DNA of 64,000 bases from an uncultured Elusimicrobiales bacterium (GTDB lineage: Bacteria; Elusimicrobiota; Elusimicrobia; Elusimicrobiales; Elusimicrobiaceae), in contig CALUXE010000005.1 of NCBI GenBank assembly GCA_944324675.1, positions 1 to 64,000 of the forward strand, in the 5' to 3' direction. Under the pieces are notes generated by a model, which was not told the DNA's origin, did no database searches, and saw only the letters and a program-made list of their open reading frames with translations. The position numbers and the translations under genes were made by a program. Shown here piece by piece: positions 17,893-26,993 of this stretch (positions are counted from its first letter, which is position 1; each line of letters starts with the position of its first letter).

Positions 17893-18516
17893 TTAATTGT
17901 TCTTAACTATTATTGATTCCACTACAGCCGCTACATGCTCGCACATATCGGTAACCTTTTCGGCTTCTTCAAAGAGTTCCTTCTGCTTGATTACAAGTAT
18001 GGGGTTGGCTTTATCGTCATTAAGGATACGGGATATGGCCTCGTCGCGGATATCGTCTGCCATATTTTCCAGACGGTTAATCTCTACGCATTGTTTTAAA
18101 GTGTCTTTCATATTTTTGTTGCTTCTCAGGTAATTGACCACTTTGCATACCGCGCTTACGGAATTTTCTATTATATCGGCCAACTTCTTGCTTTCCTCAG
18201 AAGGCTGATTTATTCTATATAGGTAAAAACGGTTGGCTATCATATATATTCCGTCTATAACGTTATCCATATTTTGGGCAAGGGTAAAAATATCTTCCCT
18301 GTCAAAGGGGGTGATGAAACTTTCGTTTAACATATTCAGGATATCGTGGTTTATCTCGTCGCCGCGGTGTTCTATGGCGTGCATTTTGTCGATATTGTCT
18401 CTGTTTATCTCGGGAGCGCTGATTATCTTGTTAAACAGCTTCGCCCCTTCCAACAGATTTTCGGCCTGTTTGTCAAACAGGTCAAAGAATTTAGCTTCTT
18501 TTGGCATAAATAACAT
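17893..18516 (-). CDS. DUF47/PhoU-like regulator of PiT transport
   Basis: 207 residues, almost entirely helical, with the DUF47 start FMPKEAKFFDLFDKQA, an EHRGDEINHDI metal-binding-type motif, and a second half ending in EKVTDMCEHVAAVVES. DUF47 proteins are PhoU relatives that sit beside PiT transporters and are thought to control them. A start at MPKEAKF three codons in is possible; the SD (AGGAGA) fits the annotated ATG. The leader carries an attenuator-like structure. Confidence 0.9.
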   Translation of the reverse strand: MLFMPKEAKFFDLFDKQAENLLEGAKLFNKIISAPEINRDNIDKMHAIEHRGDEINHDILNMLNESFITPFDREDIFTLAQNMDNVIDGIYMIANRFYLYRINQPSEESKKLADIIENSVSAVCKVVNYLRSNKNMKDTLKQCVEINRLENMADDIRDEAISRILNDDKANPILVIKQKELFEEAEKVTDMCEHVAAVVESIIVKNN

Positions 18517-18554
18517 AGTTTTGTTTCTCCTTTTTTAATTTTTATTTGAAATCC

Positions 18555-18587
18555 TAAAAAAAAGAGCAGACTAAAAAGTCTGCTCTT
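18555..18587 (-). terminator. Terminator hairpin in the leader of the DUF47-PiT operon
   Basis: On the minus strand an 11-bp perfect stem (AAGAGCAGACT/AGTCTGCTCTT, 4-nt loop) is followed by eight T. It lies about 40 nt before the DUF47 ATG and about 95 nt after a predicted transcription start, so transcription must pass it to reach the genes. Confidence 0.8.
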
Positions 18588-18642
18588 AAATACGGCAAAA
18601 TTTGTATCCCTTAAATAAAGGGTGTAAACTGCTTAATATGTA

Positions 18643-18650
18643 TAGTCTAC
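18643..18650 (-). promoter_or_regulatory. Candidate antiterminator strand
   Basis: GTAGACTA on the transcript can pair over 8 bp (one G-U) with TAGTCTGC in the 3' arm of the terminator at 18555-18587, competing with the terminator stem. It is part of a near-palindrome and could also fold on itself. Confidence 0.4.
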
Positions 18651-18688
18651 GCTGATAACTTTCCATAATCAAAATTATTCTTATTTTT

Positions 18689-18697
18689 ATTATAGCA
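18689..18697 (-). promoter_or_regulatory. Extended -10 promoter of the DUF47-PiT leader
   Basis: TGCTATAAT on the minus strand matches the extended -10 consensus TGnTATAAT. It predicts a start near 18682 and a leader of about 165 nt. No good -35 is needed or seen. Confidence 0.6.
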
Positions 18698-18791
18698 TAA
18701 TTGGAATTACAATAAATAGGCCTTTGGTCCCAGGCGGCGCTAGGGCTTTTTTCCGTTGTGGGGCAAACTATATATTGCTAACATTATATAT

Positions 18792-21700
18792 ATGAGAGCG
18801 CATTTGATTAAATTGACTTCCGTGATTCTTTCCCTGTTTATGCTGGCGCAGAGCTCGCTTCCCGCATATGCGCAGGCCTATAAGGAGAATCCTTTTCCGT
18901 TTCATATCTCGAATAACGGTGTATCTTTTGATGAAGAAAAATTTTCCATAAACGCGAAATTCTTAACAATAGGCAATACCCTCTCTTTTGAAGACTACAA
19001 ATCCGTCATGAGTTGCGACAAAGATTTAAAATCTTTAGGAACTATTTCCACGGACGAATGGAAGGATTTATATTTTGAATATAAAAAAGCCGTTGTCGCC
19101 GAAGAAGATGCCGTCGCCGCCGCGTACAATTATATAAATACGACGCACAAATACGGCCCCAAAGACGCCGCACTCGTCGCAAACGATCCAAAATCCAGAA
19201 ACGAAAACGGGGATATATGCGACGAAGGCGAATGTTTTGCTCCATTAATATACAACAGAGCCCTGCTCAGAGCGCTTTTGAAGGACGGAGCGGGAGTCGA
19301 CGAAACCGATAAAGAATGGCGCTGGAACGACGAACTTATGTTGGCGCCGGCCAAAAATATTTATAATATCATATCCGAATACGGCATAAGTTTGGCGGAT
19401 ATAGCCTTCGCTCAGAAATATTTCAGGTTCCTTATAAATAAAACAAACAAGCATTGCGACAATGACGTCTATATGGCCGATATAATGCCAGGCTCAGCCG
19501 GAGGGGAGGGGCGGGCCGACGCTAGACAGGGGAAAGAAGAACGCCGCGCCTCCTGCGAGAAATTGGGGTATATAGCGCTTTCTTTGGGCCTGCTCGACGA
19601 ACTTTCCGCCTCCGATAAAAACGAAAACGCGGAGCTTCTCTATAAACAATTAAAAAACAATTACAGAAAAGATTACGGAGCCTTGGTATTGGGCAATTAC
19701 GTTACCGCTTTATTGCTTACGGGCAACGACAAGGCTTATCAATTGTTGGAAAAATTCCTTCTCAAAGACAGTTTGTCCGACGGCTTGAGGTTCGGAAATG
19801 TTTGGCAGGTGCTCGGGCGCGTTTTCGACGTAATTTTGATAAAAGCCTGGCTAGATAAAGCCATAGACATAAACGACAAAATAAGAGGCCGCGGCGGAAG
19901 ATATTTAAACGAAGTCGGTTTAAGATTTCAATATTTGGACGAAGAAACGGCAAAAGAATACGGTTATTCCGATTTTAACATAAGCATGGCCAAAGACGGG
20001 CAAAGCGGCTACAATATGCCCTACGGCAATCTTTTGGAGGATATAGGAGTCTTATTGAGCCAATGGCCCGATAACCGCGCCCGCGCCATAGCGAACAAAG
20101 CGGTAAACAATTACGCTTTGGCTTTGCAAAATTCAAACGAGGGATATTTCGCGGTGCATATACCATTGGTTACCGGGGCCATAAAAGGCGGCGGTGCCAA
20201 CGGCGGGAATACCCACTATGTGATGGGAAAGCTCTATAATCTGGATTGGTGGGATTTAAACGAAGGAACCCAACGCCGCGTAAATAACATAATGGCGAGG
20301 GTATCTGGAGACTATGGGGCAGGTTACAAACCGGAAAAAACCGAAAATACCATAAAGATATCCCGTTCTGAAAATACCCAAAAAATAGCGCGCCTGGCTA
20401 TATGGGGCGACATATTGATAAGCGCGATATTGATGACGTCGTTTATAGTAAGTCTGCCCTCTCTGGCTAAGGGGACAGCCTCTTTCATAAAAAGTTTAAA
20501 ATCTTCCAAAGCGGCGAAAATCGCCCGTATGTTAAAAGTCAGAGGGGCGGGCAAAAAAGCTTTGCTCGAGAGAGGGGCTGGCAATGTAAAGAAAAGCGGA
20601 ACGACGGCGGCAAAACAGTCCGTTCAAGATTTCAAAAGAAGCACAACTATCAGCGCGGCCGAAAAAAAAGCTAGAAATGCGGTTAAAACCATCAAGAAAA
20701 GGACTAAGGACATTTCTCTGCTGGCCGATAAATACAGAAAAGAGAGGGTTACTTCCGACTCTCCAAAGATTTTGGCCTCAAAAACGCCTTTAAATGAAGG
20801 AACGGCTAAAATGGTTTTAAGCGGGCAAACCGTTAAAGGTGCCCCCGCGATAGAAGGGGAAAGAGCCGTCCTTACCGCAACTATAGGGGAAGGCGGCGGC
20901 GCGGCGGCTCAAGGGGGGAGTGAACTCACCCGCGCGCAAAGATTACTCCTATCCAAGAGAGAAGCCGAAAGCGGACTTAAAATAGTGCAAGAAGCTTTGG
21001 AACTCTCTCAGCCGGCCGTATCCCAACCATTTAAACCGGGCTGGTTCTTTAACAAGCCCTATAAAGAGCTGCCAAAATGGAAACGTTTTATCGCCGATCA
21101 ATATTTCTCTTGGATATTGCGTTCTTGGGATATAAGCGAACAAATAGCCAAAGGAAGCATACGCAATCCCGTCAAGGCCTTTTCCGGTTTGACGCTTAGC
21201 GCGGCGCCCGGCGTTAATCTCTTTAGCCCTGCGGTAATAGCGGCGCCCGTTTCGCAGGGGCCGCAAACTGCGTTTAGGACGGCCTATCACTTCTCCGACG
21301 CCTTCGGCGGCGCTTTTAATATCACAAAGGCGGCCCCGACCCTGACGACTACGGTTGAGTTTTTCTCAAATACTTCCAAAACGGCGGCAAACGCCGCCAA
21401 CGGCATACAAAAAGGCGCGGCTGGAACAAAACAGATATTCTCCATTTTCGCGCTACCGAAAATAGAGGGGATTTTGAATGAATTCCACGGCGGGCCGAGC
21501 GCGAGATTAAAAGCGAATTACGCAAGCGCTTCCCTTTTTGCCCCGATTTCAACAGATTATTCGCCCGCCACTACGCCCAACCAAGAAAACACCGCGGCTT
21601 ACAATGAACAAAAAAACTCCTTACAAAATAATATCGGCTATGACGAATTTGAATATTTCGCCGTTCAACTCCTAAAGAAAAGAAAAATCCTCAAGGATAA

Positions 21701-23744
21701 CAAAAACCGCGCCCAGCAACTCCTGGCCGCGGCGAGATACATATCGCCGAAATTGACCTCCGAACTGTTGGATCTCTTGGAAGGATATGCATACGGCCCC
21801 AGAATCTTTGATATGTATATGGACGAAATCGTGGAAGCGATAGAATCCCTCCACCCCGGAGAAGTAATAACCCTTTCCGGATACAGAATACCTTTAATAA
21901 AAGGGGGACCTTTGGAAGAGTGGCGGATAAGAAAATCCCTACTGCTGGAAGAAAGTGCTTTGGAAGATGTGTTTGAATGGCTAAGCTCGACAAAGAATAT
22001 CATGGTACAGTCCGCCATTGATAGAGCTTTGTCTTTCCCCGAGGATAAACAGAGGAAAGTTTTAAAAAATTTAATAGATATAAAACTCCGCTTAAACAAG
22101 GCGGGCGCGCCGAAGCGTTCTTATCTAGTTGGATTGACCGGCGATGATTACGAATGGGAAAATTTCTCACACGACGACGTACTAAGACTGGCTTTGGGAA
22201 AAGAAATAAAGCAAGATCTATATAAAGAATTATCTAAGAAAAAGAAGGAATCGTATCCCTCATTGCTGGCCAAATACAGACAATGGCTTATATCGGTGTT
22301 GGGCGCCTCAAAAAAGACCCCGGCGGTATGGCATGAAAATTCCGAAGGTACCGTCTTTATATACAGCCACGACGGGCAGGTTAGAATAAGAGTGGGCTGG
22401 CATGAAATTACGTCTGTCAAGCAAAACAATTTTCATATCCATTTGGAATACCGCCACGCCGCGGACGGCAACTGGAAAGGCCCGATAAACTATAAGTACG
22501 CCTGGCTAAACCAAAATATCCTTCCCGTCAACGCATTTAAAGATATGGTGCAAATACCTATAGATTATATGACCTCAAAAGGGATTCTGATAAAAAAAGA
22601 GGAGCTGAAATCTCCTAATAAGCCCGAGAAGAAGGGGGAAAAACGTCCGAATCTTTATTTTCTTTCCAATTCAAAAGACGGTTCTGCCCCCATCGAAGAT
22701 TACGAAAGAAGCTCATCCCTCTTACCGAAGGACCCCACCCTTGCTGCAGCGCCCAATCCCTTTAATATAAATTTTAAAGGGAAAGATAAAAGCCTAATTC
22801 CTTTGATGACCTTGAGGGCTTTGTCCATAATACCCTATAATAAAACGATTGCTATGCTCCTCAAGCGCGCCATAAAAAGGGATTTGGCAAAAGTATTAGG
22901 CGGCCCCGATTATCTTGATTCCTGGCGCAAAAAAATGCGTTTATACGACGTATCACCTTACAGGGAAAGCCTCTTTTCCGTTTTGGTGAGCAACAGATAC
23001 AACGCCACCGCCTTTATGACGGAATATTTGGGAATGAAGTTTCTTCTTACCAACAGGCATGTCGTGGGCAAAGCTAAACAAGTTCAACTTTTTGACAGCG
23101 ATCTTAATATGTTTGAAGCGGATGTAATAGCCCAAACTACAGATAGAGAGGGAATGGACTTGGCTTTACTGCTTCCGAAAGATATTCATATTTTGGATAA
23201 ATATAACCCTTTGTCTTTATCTTTGAAGCCGATGCCGGAAACGGGCGGGGGATTATATACCATAGGCTATCCGGGCAGCGGTTATCGTTTCATAAAAAAA
23301 CCCCTGCTTATGTTTGAACGTGACGAAACATCAAGATACCCCCTAATAGACGTTCTCCCCTCCGTGCTTGAGGGCACTTCCGGTTCGCCTTTGATGCTCC
23401 CCTCAAGCGAAAAAGGAAAAGACGGCGTAGCGGGAATAGCGCATATGGGCGGAGAAATAAATTCCTTCTTTATACCGACACTGACTATCAAGAGCTTCCT
23501 AAAAAAGACGATAAGGCTTGGGCTTTCCAACCCGGACTTTGACAATAACATCTTCTATAACGCGGGGCTTTTTAAAGGATACGATTCCTTTAGGGAAAAG
23601 TTCCTGCTTGACGATTCTTTCTGGATGAATAGCATTTCACGAGAGAAAAAGTTTCCCTCCTACGGATTCGAGCACGGCCTCAAAATCGACGATATTTACA
23701 TACCGCTGATATTGAAAGAGACAAAACCCGACAATATTCCCTAA
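18792..23744 (+). CDS. Giant secreted protein (1650 aa) with C-terminal trypsin-like protease domain
   Basis: The start MRAHLIKL gives a signal peptide ending PAYAQA; a TTG 12 codons upstream is less likely. Residues about 30-530 are soluble and unrecognised. A single membrane-type helix lies near 533-556 (LISAILMTSFIVSL), then a Lys/Arg-rich linker, then another long unrecognised region. Near the C-terminus a chymotrypsin/HtrA-type fold is visible: His1423 in TNRHVVG, Asp1456 in DREGMDLALLLP and Ser1530 in GTSGSP, a complete triad. It is probably a periplasmic or surface protease with large accessory regions. The substrate is unknown. It ends 32 bp from the converging rmuC. Confidence 0.8.
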   Translation: MRAHLIKLTSVILSLFMLAQSSLPAYAQAYKENPFPFHISNNGVSFDEEKFSINAKFLTIGNTLSFEDYKSVMSCDKDLKSLGTISTDEWKDLYFEYKKAVVAEEDAVAAAYNYINTTHKYGPKDAALVANDPKSRNENGDICDEGECFAPLIYNRALLRALLKDGAGVDETDKEWRWNDELMLAPAKNIYNIISEYGISLADIAFAQKYFRFLINKTNKHCDNDVYMADIMPGSAGGEGRADARQGKEERRASCEKLGYIALSLGLLDELSASDKNENAELLYKQLKNNYRKDYGALVLGNYVTALLLTGNDKAYQLLEKFLLKDSLSDGLRFGNVWQVLGRVFDVILIKAWLDKAIDINDKIRGRGGRYLNEVGLRFQYLDEETAKEYGYSDFNISMAKDGQSGYNMPYGNLLEDIGVLLSQWPDNRARAIANKAVNNYALALQNSNEGYFAVHIPLVTGAIKGGGANGGNTHYVMGKLYNLDWWDLNEGTQRRVNNIMARVSGDYGAGYKPEKTENTIKISRSENTQKIARLAIWGDILISAILMTSFIVSLPSLAKGTASFIKSLKSSKAAKIARMLKVRGAGKKALLERGAGNVKKSGTTAAKQSVQDFKRSTTISAAEKKARNAVKTIKKRTKDISLLADKYRKERVTSDSPKILASKTPLNEGTAKMVLSGQTVKGAPAIEGERAVLTATIGEGGGAAAQGGSELTRAQRLLLSKREAESGLKIVQEALELSQPAVSQPFKPGWFFNKPYKELPKWKRFIADQYFSWILRSWDISEQIAKGSIRNPVKAFSGLTLSAAPGVNLFSPAVIAAPVSQGPQTAFRTAYHFSDAFGGAFNITKAAPTLTTTVEFFSNTSKTAANAANGIQKGAAGTKQIFSIFALPKIEGILNEFHGGPSARLKANYASASLFAPISTDYSPATTPNQENTAAYNEQKNSLQNNIGYDEFEYFAVQLLKKRKILKDNKNRAQQLLAAARYISPKLTSELLDLLEGYAYGPRIFDMYMDEIVEAIESLHPGEVITLSGYRIPLIKGGPLEEWRIRKSLLLEESALEDVFEWLSSTKNIMVQSAIDRALSFPEDKQRKVLKNLIDIKLRLNKAGAPKRSYLVGLTGDDYEWENFSHDDVLRLALGKEIKQDLYKELSKKKKESYPSLLAKYRQWLISVLGASKKTPAVWHENSEGTVFIYSHDGQVRIRVGWHEITSVKQNNFHIHLEYRHAADGNWKGPINYKYAWLNQNILPVNAFKDMVQIPIDYMTSKGILIKKEELKSPNKPEKKGEKRPNLYFLSNSKDGSAPIEDYERSSSLLPKDPTLAAAPNPFNINFKGKDKSLIPLMTLRALSIIPYNKTIAMLLKRAIKRDLAKVLGGPDYLDSWRKKMRLYDVSPYRESLFSVLVSNRYNATAFMTEYLGMKFLLTNRHVVGKAKQVQLFDSDLNMFEADVIAQTTDREGMDLALLLPKDIHILDKYNPLSLSLKPMPETGGGLYTIGYPGSGYRFIKKPLLMFERDETSRYPLIDVLPSVLEGTSGSPLMLPSSEKGKDGVAGIAHMGGEINSFFIPTLTIKSFLKKTIRLGLSNPDFDNNIFYNAGLFKGYDSFREKFLLDDSFWMNSISREKKFPSYGFEHGLKIDDIYIPLILKETKPDNIP

Positions 23745-23776
23745 GCCATGGCGATATGTCCGACGGGGAATAATTT

Positions 23777-25120
23777 CTAGTCCGTATCCTCAAATAAGCT
23801 GTCGGAGGTTTCCTCAGCGGTGTTTTCTTCGGCTTGCCCCAGAAGGGGAATTTCGGTTTCGGTCTCCGTATCCCGAGGGAGGTTCTTCTTGCCTTTAACT
23901 CCAAGTTCTTCAAGCTTTTTGGCGTAGAGCAAAATGCCTCTGCCCCCGTCAAGCGAAGTCATAGATTTATTAAAGGCCTGCCCCGCCTTGTTTATGCCGT
24001 TTTTAAGTTCCCGCATATTTTCCAAAAACGACGCGGCCTGGGTATGGATAGCAGAGCCTATCCTAATAATCTCGTCCATTTCCTTTTGGCTGGTGTTTAT
24101 CCGCCAAAGGCTTTCCACCGTTTTAAGAATGGGTATCAGGGAGGAAGCCGTCACCACCGCTATGCGCTTTCCGCCCGCGAAAATGCCCAAATCGCGTTTG
24201 GCGTCCAAAGCGGCCATATAGGCGTATTCCACCGGTACGAACATCATTACGAAATCGGGCGTGCGCCCTTTTATTTCTTTTAAATCCTGATATTTCTTCT
24301 TGGACAGTTCGTCAATATGCTTTTCCAAAGAAGAAATATGCTCCTGCAAATATTTTGCTTTTAGGGCGGGATCTTCCTCGGAAACGAATTTTGTGTAGGC
24401 CGTTAAGGACATTTTGGAGTCTATTACTATGTAGCGCTCGTCTGGCAAATTTACTACGCAATCGGGGCGGTAAGCTTTGCCTTCTTCGGAATGCATGGTG
24501 GCCTGCACCTCGTAATTTACGCCCTTTTTAAGGCCGCAGGCTTCCAAAACTTCTTCCAATATCATTTCCCCGAAGTTGCCCTGCGTTTTCCCGCTGAACT
24601 GAAGCGCCTTGGTAAGGTTGGAGGCTTCCTTTTGCAGGTTTTCGTTTAAGTTCTGCATTCTGGAAAGTTTATCCTGCAGTTTCTCCAAATTGGTGTTTAA
24701 AGGGGCGACGATTTCTTTGCTTTCGGTTTTGAGCTCCGATATTTTTGTTTTGAAAACTTCGTCGGCCAGCTGGCGGAAATTATCTTTGGCCGAAGCCTGC
24801 AGTTTGTCAAAAGCCGTCTGCTGGCGGGCGAAATTATCTTCCAAATTCTGCTTTACGGCTTTAAGTTCGGCCTCTTTGGCTTTTAGGGCGGAAAGCTCGT
24901 TTTTAAGGTTTTCGTTCAAGTTTTGGGCGTCTTTAAGCTCGCTTTCACGCTTTTGATTGAGGGCGGAAAGGTTTTTGTTTTCGTTCTCCAAAACGGCGGC
25001 TTTGGCGGATATATCGGCAAAATCTTTGTTTTTGGCGTCGTTCTCCTTTTTCAAGAGGAAAACCCACGCCGTAAGAGCGGCGGCAATAACCGCCAAAATA
25101 AGGATTATAATTGTTGACAT
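23777..25120 (-). CDS. rmuC: DNA recombination protein RmuC
   Basis: 447 residues. It has an N-terminal membrane helix (IIILILAVIAAALTAWVF), a long coiled coil (about 25-150), then the RmuC nuclease-like domain with GKTQGNFGEMILEEVLE, RPDCVVNLPD, VIDSKMSLTAY and VMMFVPVEYAYMAAL. RmuC limits DNA inversions and other rearrangements; its domain is related to PD-(D/E)XK nucleases. A TATTAT box 6 nt before the ATG predicts a leaderless mRNA. Confidence 0.93.
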   Translation of the reverse strand: MSTIIILILAVIAAALTAWVFLLKKENDAKNKDFADISAKAAVLENENKNLSALNQKRESELKDAQNLNENLKNELSALKAKEAELKAVKQNLEDNFARQQTAFDKLQASAKDNFRQLADEVFKTKISELKTESKEIVAPLNTNLEKLQDKLSRMQNLNENLQKEASNLTKALQFSGKTQGNFGEMILEEVLEACGLKKGVNYEVQATMHSEEGKAYRPDCVVNLPDERYIVIDSKMSLTAYTKFVSEEDPALKAKYLQEHISSLEKHIDELSKKKYQDLKEIKGRTPDFVMMFVPVEYAYMAALDAKRDLGIFAGGKRIAVVTASSLIPILKTVESLWRINTSQKEMDEIIRIGSAIHTQAASFLENMRELKNGINKAGQAFNKSMTSLDGGRGILLYAKKLEELGVKGKKNLPRDTETETEIPLLGQAEENTAEETSDSLFEDTD

Positions 25121-25126
25121 AGTTAC

Positions 25127-25132
25127 ATAATA
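25127..25132 (-). promoter_or_regulatory. -10 box 6 nt before ATG (leaderless start)
   Basis: TATTAT, then GTAACT, then the rmuC ATG; no SD is present. Confidence 0.55.
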
Positions 25133-25147
25133 TCAAAATAGAAAATA

Positions 25148-25180
25148 AAAATCCCCGCCGTATAAAAAGGCGGGGATTTT
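25148..25180. terminator. Intrinsic terminator after pfp
   Basis: AAAATCCCCGCC and GGCGGGGATTTT form a 12-bp stem downstream of the PPi-PFK stop on the minus strand. Confidence 0.88.
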
Positions 25181-25196
25181 GGCGTTTAAGGAATTT

Positions 25197-26897
25197 TTAT
25201 TTCTTTTTATGCTCGTATTTTAAGGTTTCGGTGGTCATATCGGTAACCTCTTCCGGACCGAAGAACTGCATAGGGCCGGGGAACAAATAGCTTTCGGTTT
25301 TCGCCCAAAGCTCTCTGTTCTTGGCAAGCTGTTTAAACGGTTCGCCTTTAAGGTCTACGAGCGCTTTTCTTATTACGGGTTTTTCCTTGCCTTTTCTTCT
25401 TTCAATATTCATCATCATTGTCAGAGGAATGCCGCCGCAAGCCCAATCTTTGGGGTTTTTGACCAAATTCCTTACGGAAGAAAGATATCCGCTGCATTTG
25501 TTCAAAGCCAATACCGCCGCGTTGTAGCCCAAAGCGTAGGTATAATTGGCGTCAAAGTTTGAAGGCACGCCGCAGCGCCCTTCATATCCGAAGAAGTGCG
25601 TAATGGCGGAAAATTTCCCGTTGTATTTGCCTTCTTTTTTAAGCTGGGCAAGCCTGGCGCGGAGCATTTCTATTAAAAGTTTTTCCGTTTCTATCAAGGA
25701 AACCTGGACATTGCCGTGCGGATCTCTGTCCAGCATAAGCTGGGAAGCGATGCCTTCGGGCAGGGATTTCATCAAGTCGGCCAGTTTCTTGGGCAGTTTG
25801 GATATTATAAACGCTTTCTTTTCGGAAACTTTGCTCAATTTGGACAAGGCTTCCTCATTGTCGGCCAAGAGGTCGTTTAAAGCGGCGATGAGTTCCTTCA
25901 TTTCGGGGATGAACTCAATTAAACCTTCCGGCACCAGCACCACGCCGAAGTTCTTGCCGTCTTTGGCTCTTGCCGCGACGATTTTGGCCAAATAGTCCAC
26001 GACTTGCGCCAAAGTCATTTTTTTGGCCAGGACTTCTTCGCCTATCAAAGTGACGTTGGGGTGGGTCTTTAAAGCCACTTCCAAAGTTATGTGAGAAGCG
26101 CTCCTGCCCATAAGGCGCACGAAGTGCCAGTATTTCCTGGCGGAGTTTACATCGCGGCAGATATTGCCGACCATTTCGGAGTAGATTTTGGTCGCCGTAT
26201 CAAAACCGAAAGAGGTTTCTATCTGTTTATTTTTCAAATCGCCGTCTATGGTCTTAGGGACGCCGATCACGCTGGCGTCTATGCCTTTTTTCTTAAAATA
26301 TTCGGCTATTACGCCGGCATTGGTATTGGAATCGTCGCCGCCTACCACAACAAAGGCGGAAATTTTATTTTTTACGATATTTTCTTTGGCTTTGCTTAAC
26401 TGCTCGTCGTTTTCTATTTTCGTTCTGCCGGACTGTATCAAATCAAATCCGCCGGTATTTCTGAATTTATCCATTAAGGCGGGGGTAATCTCTATGAATT
26501 TGCACTCGATTACGCCGCTGGGCCCGCCCAAGAAGCCGAAAAGTTTATTTCTGGAATTGGCCTTTTTAAATCCGTCCAAAAGGCCGGCTATCACATTATG
26601 GCCGCCCGGAGCCTGGCCGCCGGAAAGCACCACCGCCGCGTTAATTGGTTTCTTGGATACGGCGTAATTGGCGCCTTTTACAAAGGATATTTCCGGCATA
26701 CCGTAAGTATGGGGGAAAATCTTTTTCACTTTCGCCTGGTCGGCGACGCTTTTCGTCGGTTTGCCGGGTTTCGCTTTAAGCGAAGCGGGGCCGTTCTTCA
26801 AAATATCGGGAAGTACAGGTCTAAACTTGCCTCTGTGCCGCTGAAGCTGCGAGCACGCCTGAGGCGTAGATTTTTTGTTGCACTTTTTAGTGGCCAT
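25197..26897 (-). CDS. pfp: PPi-dependent 6-phosphofructokinase (long PFP type)
   Basis: 566 residues, the length of the long bacterial/plant-type PFP subfamily. The donor-site motif is GGDDS (186-190), where Asp replaces the Gly of ATP enzymes, and the catalytic loop is PKTIDGD (214-220), with Lys replacing Gly. Both are diagnostic for pyrophosphate as phosphoryl donor. It interconverts fructose 6-phosphate and fructose 1,6-bisphosphate reversibly, saving ATP in fermentative glycolysis. It has SD AGGAG and an upstream TATAAT, so an ordinary leader. Confidence 0.94.
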   Translation of the reverse strand: MATKKCNKKSTPQACSQLQRHRGKFRPVLPDILKNGPASLKAKPGKPTKSVADQAKVKKIFPHTYGMPEISFVKGANYAVSKKPINAAVVLSGGQAPGGHNVIAGLLDGFKKANSRNKLFGFLGGPSGVIECKFIEITPALMDKFRNTGGFDLIQSGRTKIENDEQLSKAKENIVKNKISAFVVVGGDDSNTNAGVIAEYFKKKGIDASVIGVPKTIDGDLKNKQIETSFGFDTATKIYSEMVGNICRDVNSARKYWHFVRLMGRSASHITLEVALKTHPNVTLIGEEVLAKKMTLAQVVDYLAKIVAARAKDGKNFGVVLVPEGLIEFIPEMKELIAALNDLLADNEEALSKLSKVSEKKAFIISKLPKKLADLMKSLPEGIASQLMLDRDPHGNVQVSLIETEKLLIEMLRARLAQLKKEGKYNGKFSAITHFFGYEGRCGVPSNFDANYTYALGYNAAVLALNKCSGYLSSVRNLVKNPKDWACGGIPLTMMMNIERRKGKEKPVIRKALVDLKGEPFKQLAKNRELWAKTESYLFPGPMQFFGPEEVTDMTTETLKYEHKKK

Positions 26898-26993
26898 GAT
26901 GCGGTTCTCCTATAAATAATTAAGTTAACAATATTATACTTTTTTGCGAGCCGAAACGCCTTTCTTTCCGCCCCGCGGTCCGCCGCTCCGCTT

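Noticed and set aside
18756-18791. TTG start 12 codons upstream for the giant secreted protein
   Set aside because: It would put non-hydrophobic and Tyr-rich residues before the signal peptide and lacks an SD; MRAHLIKL gives a normal n-region.
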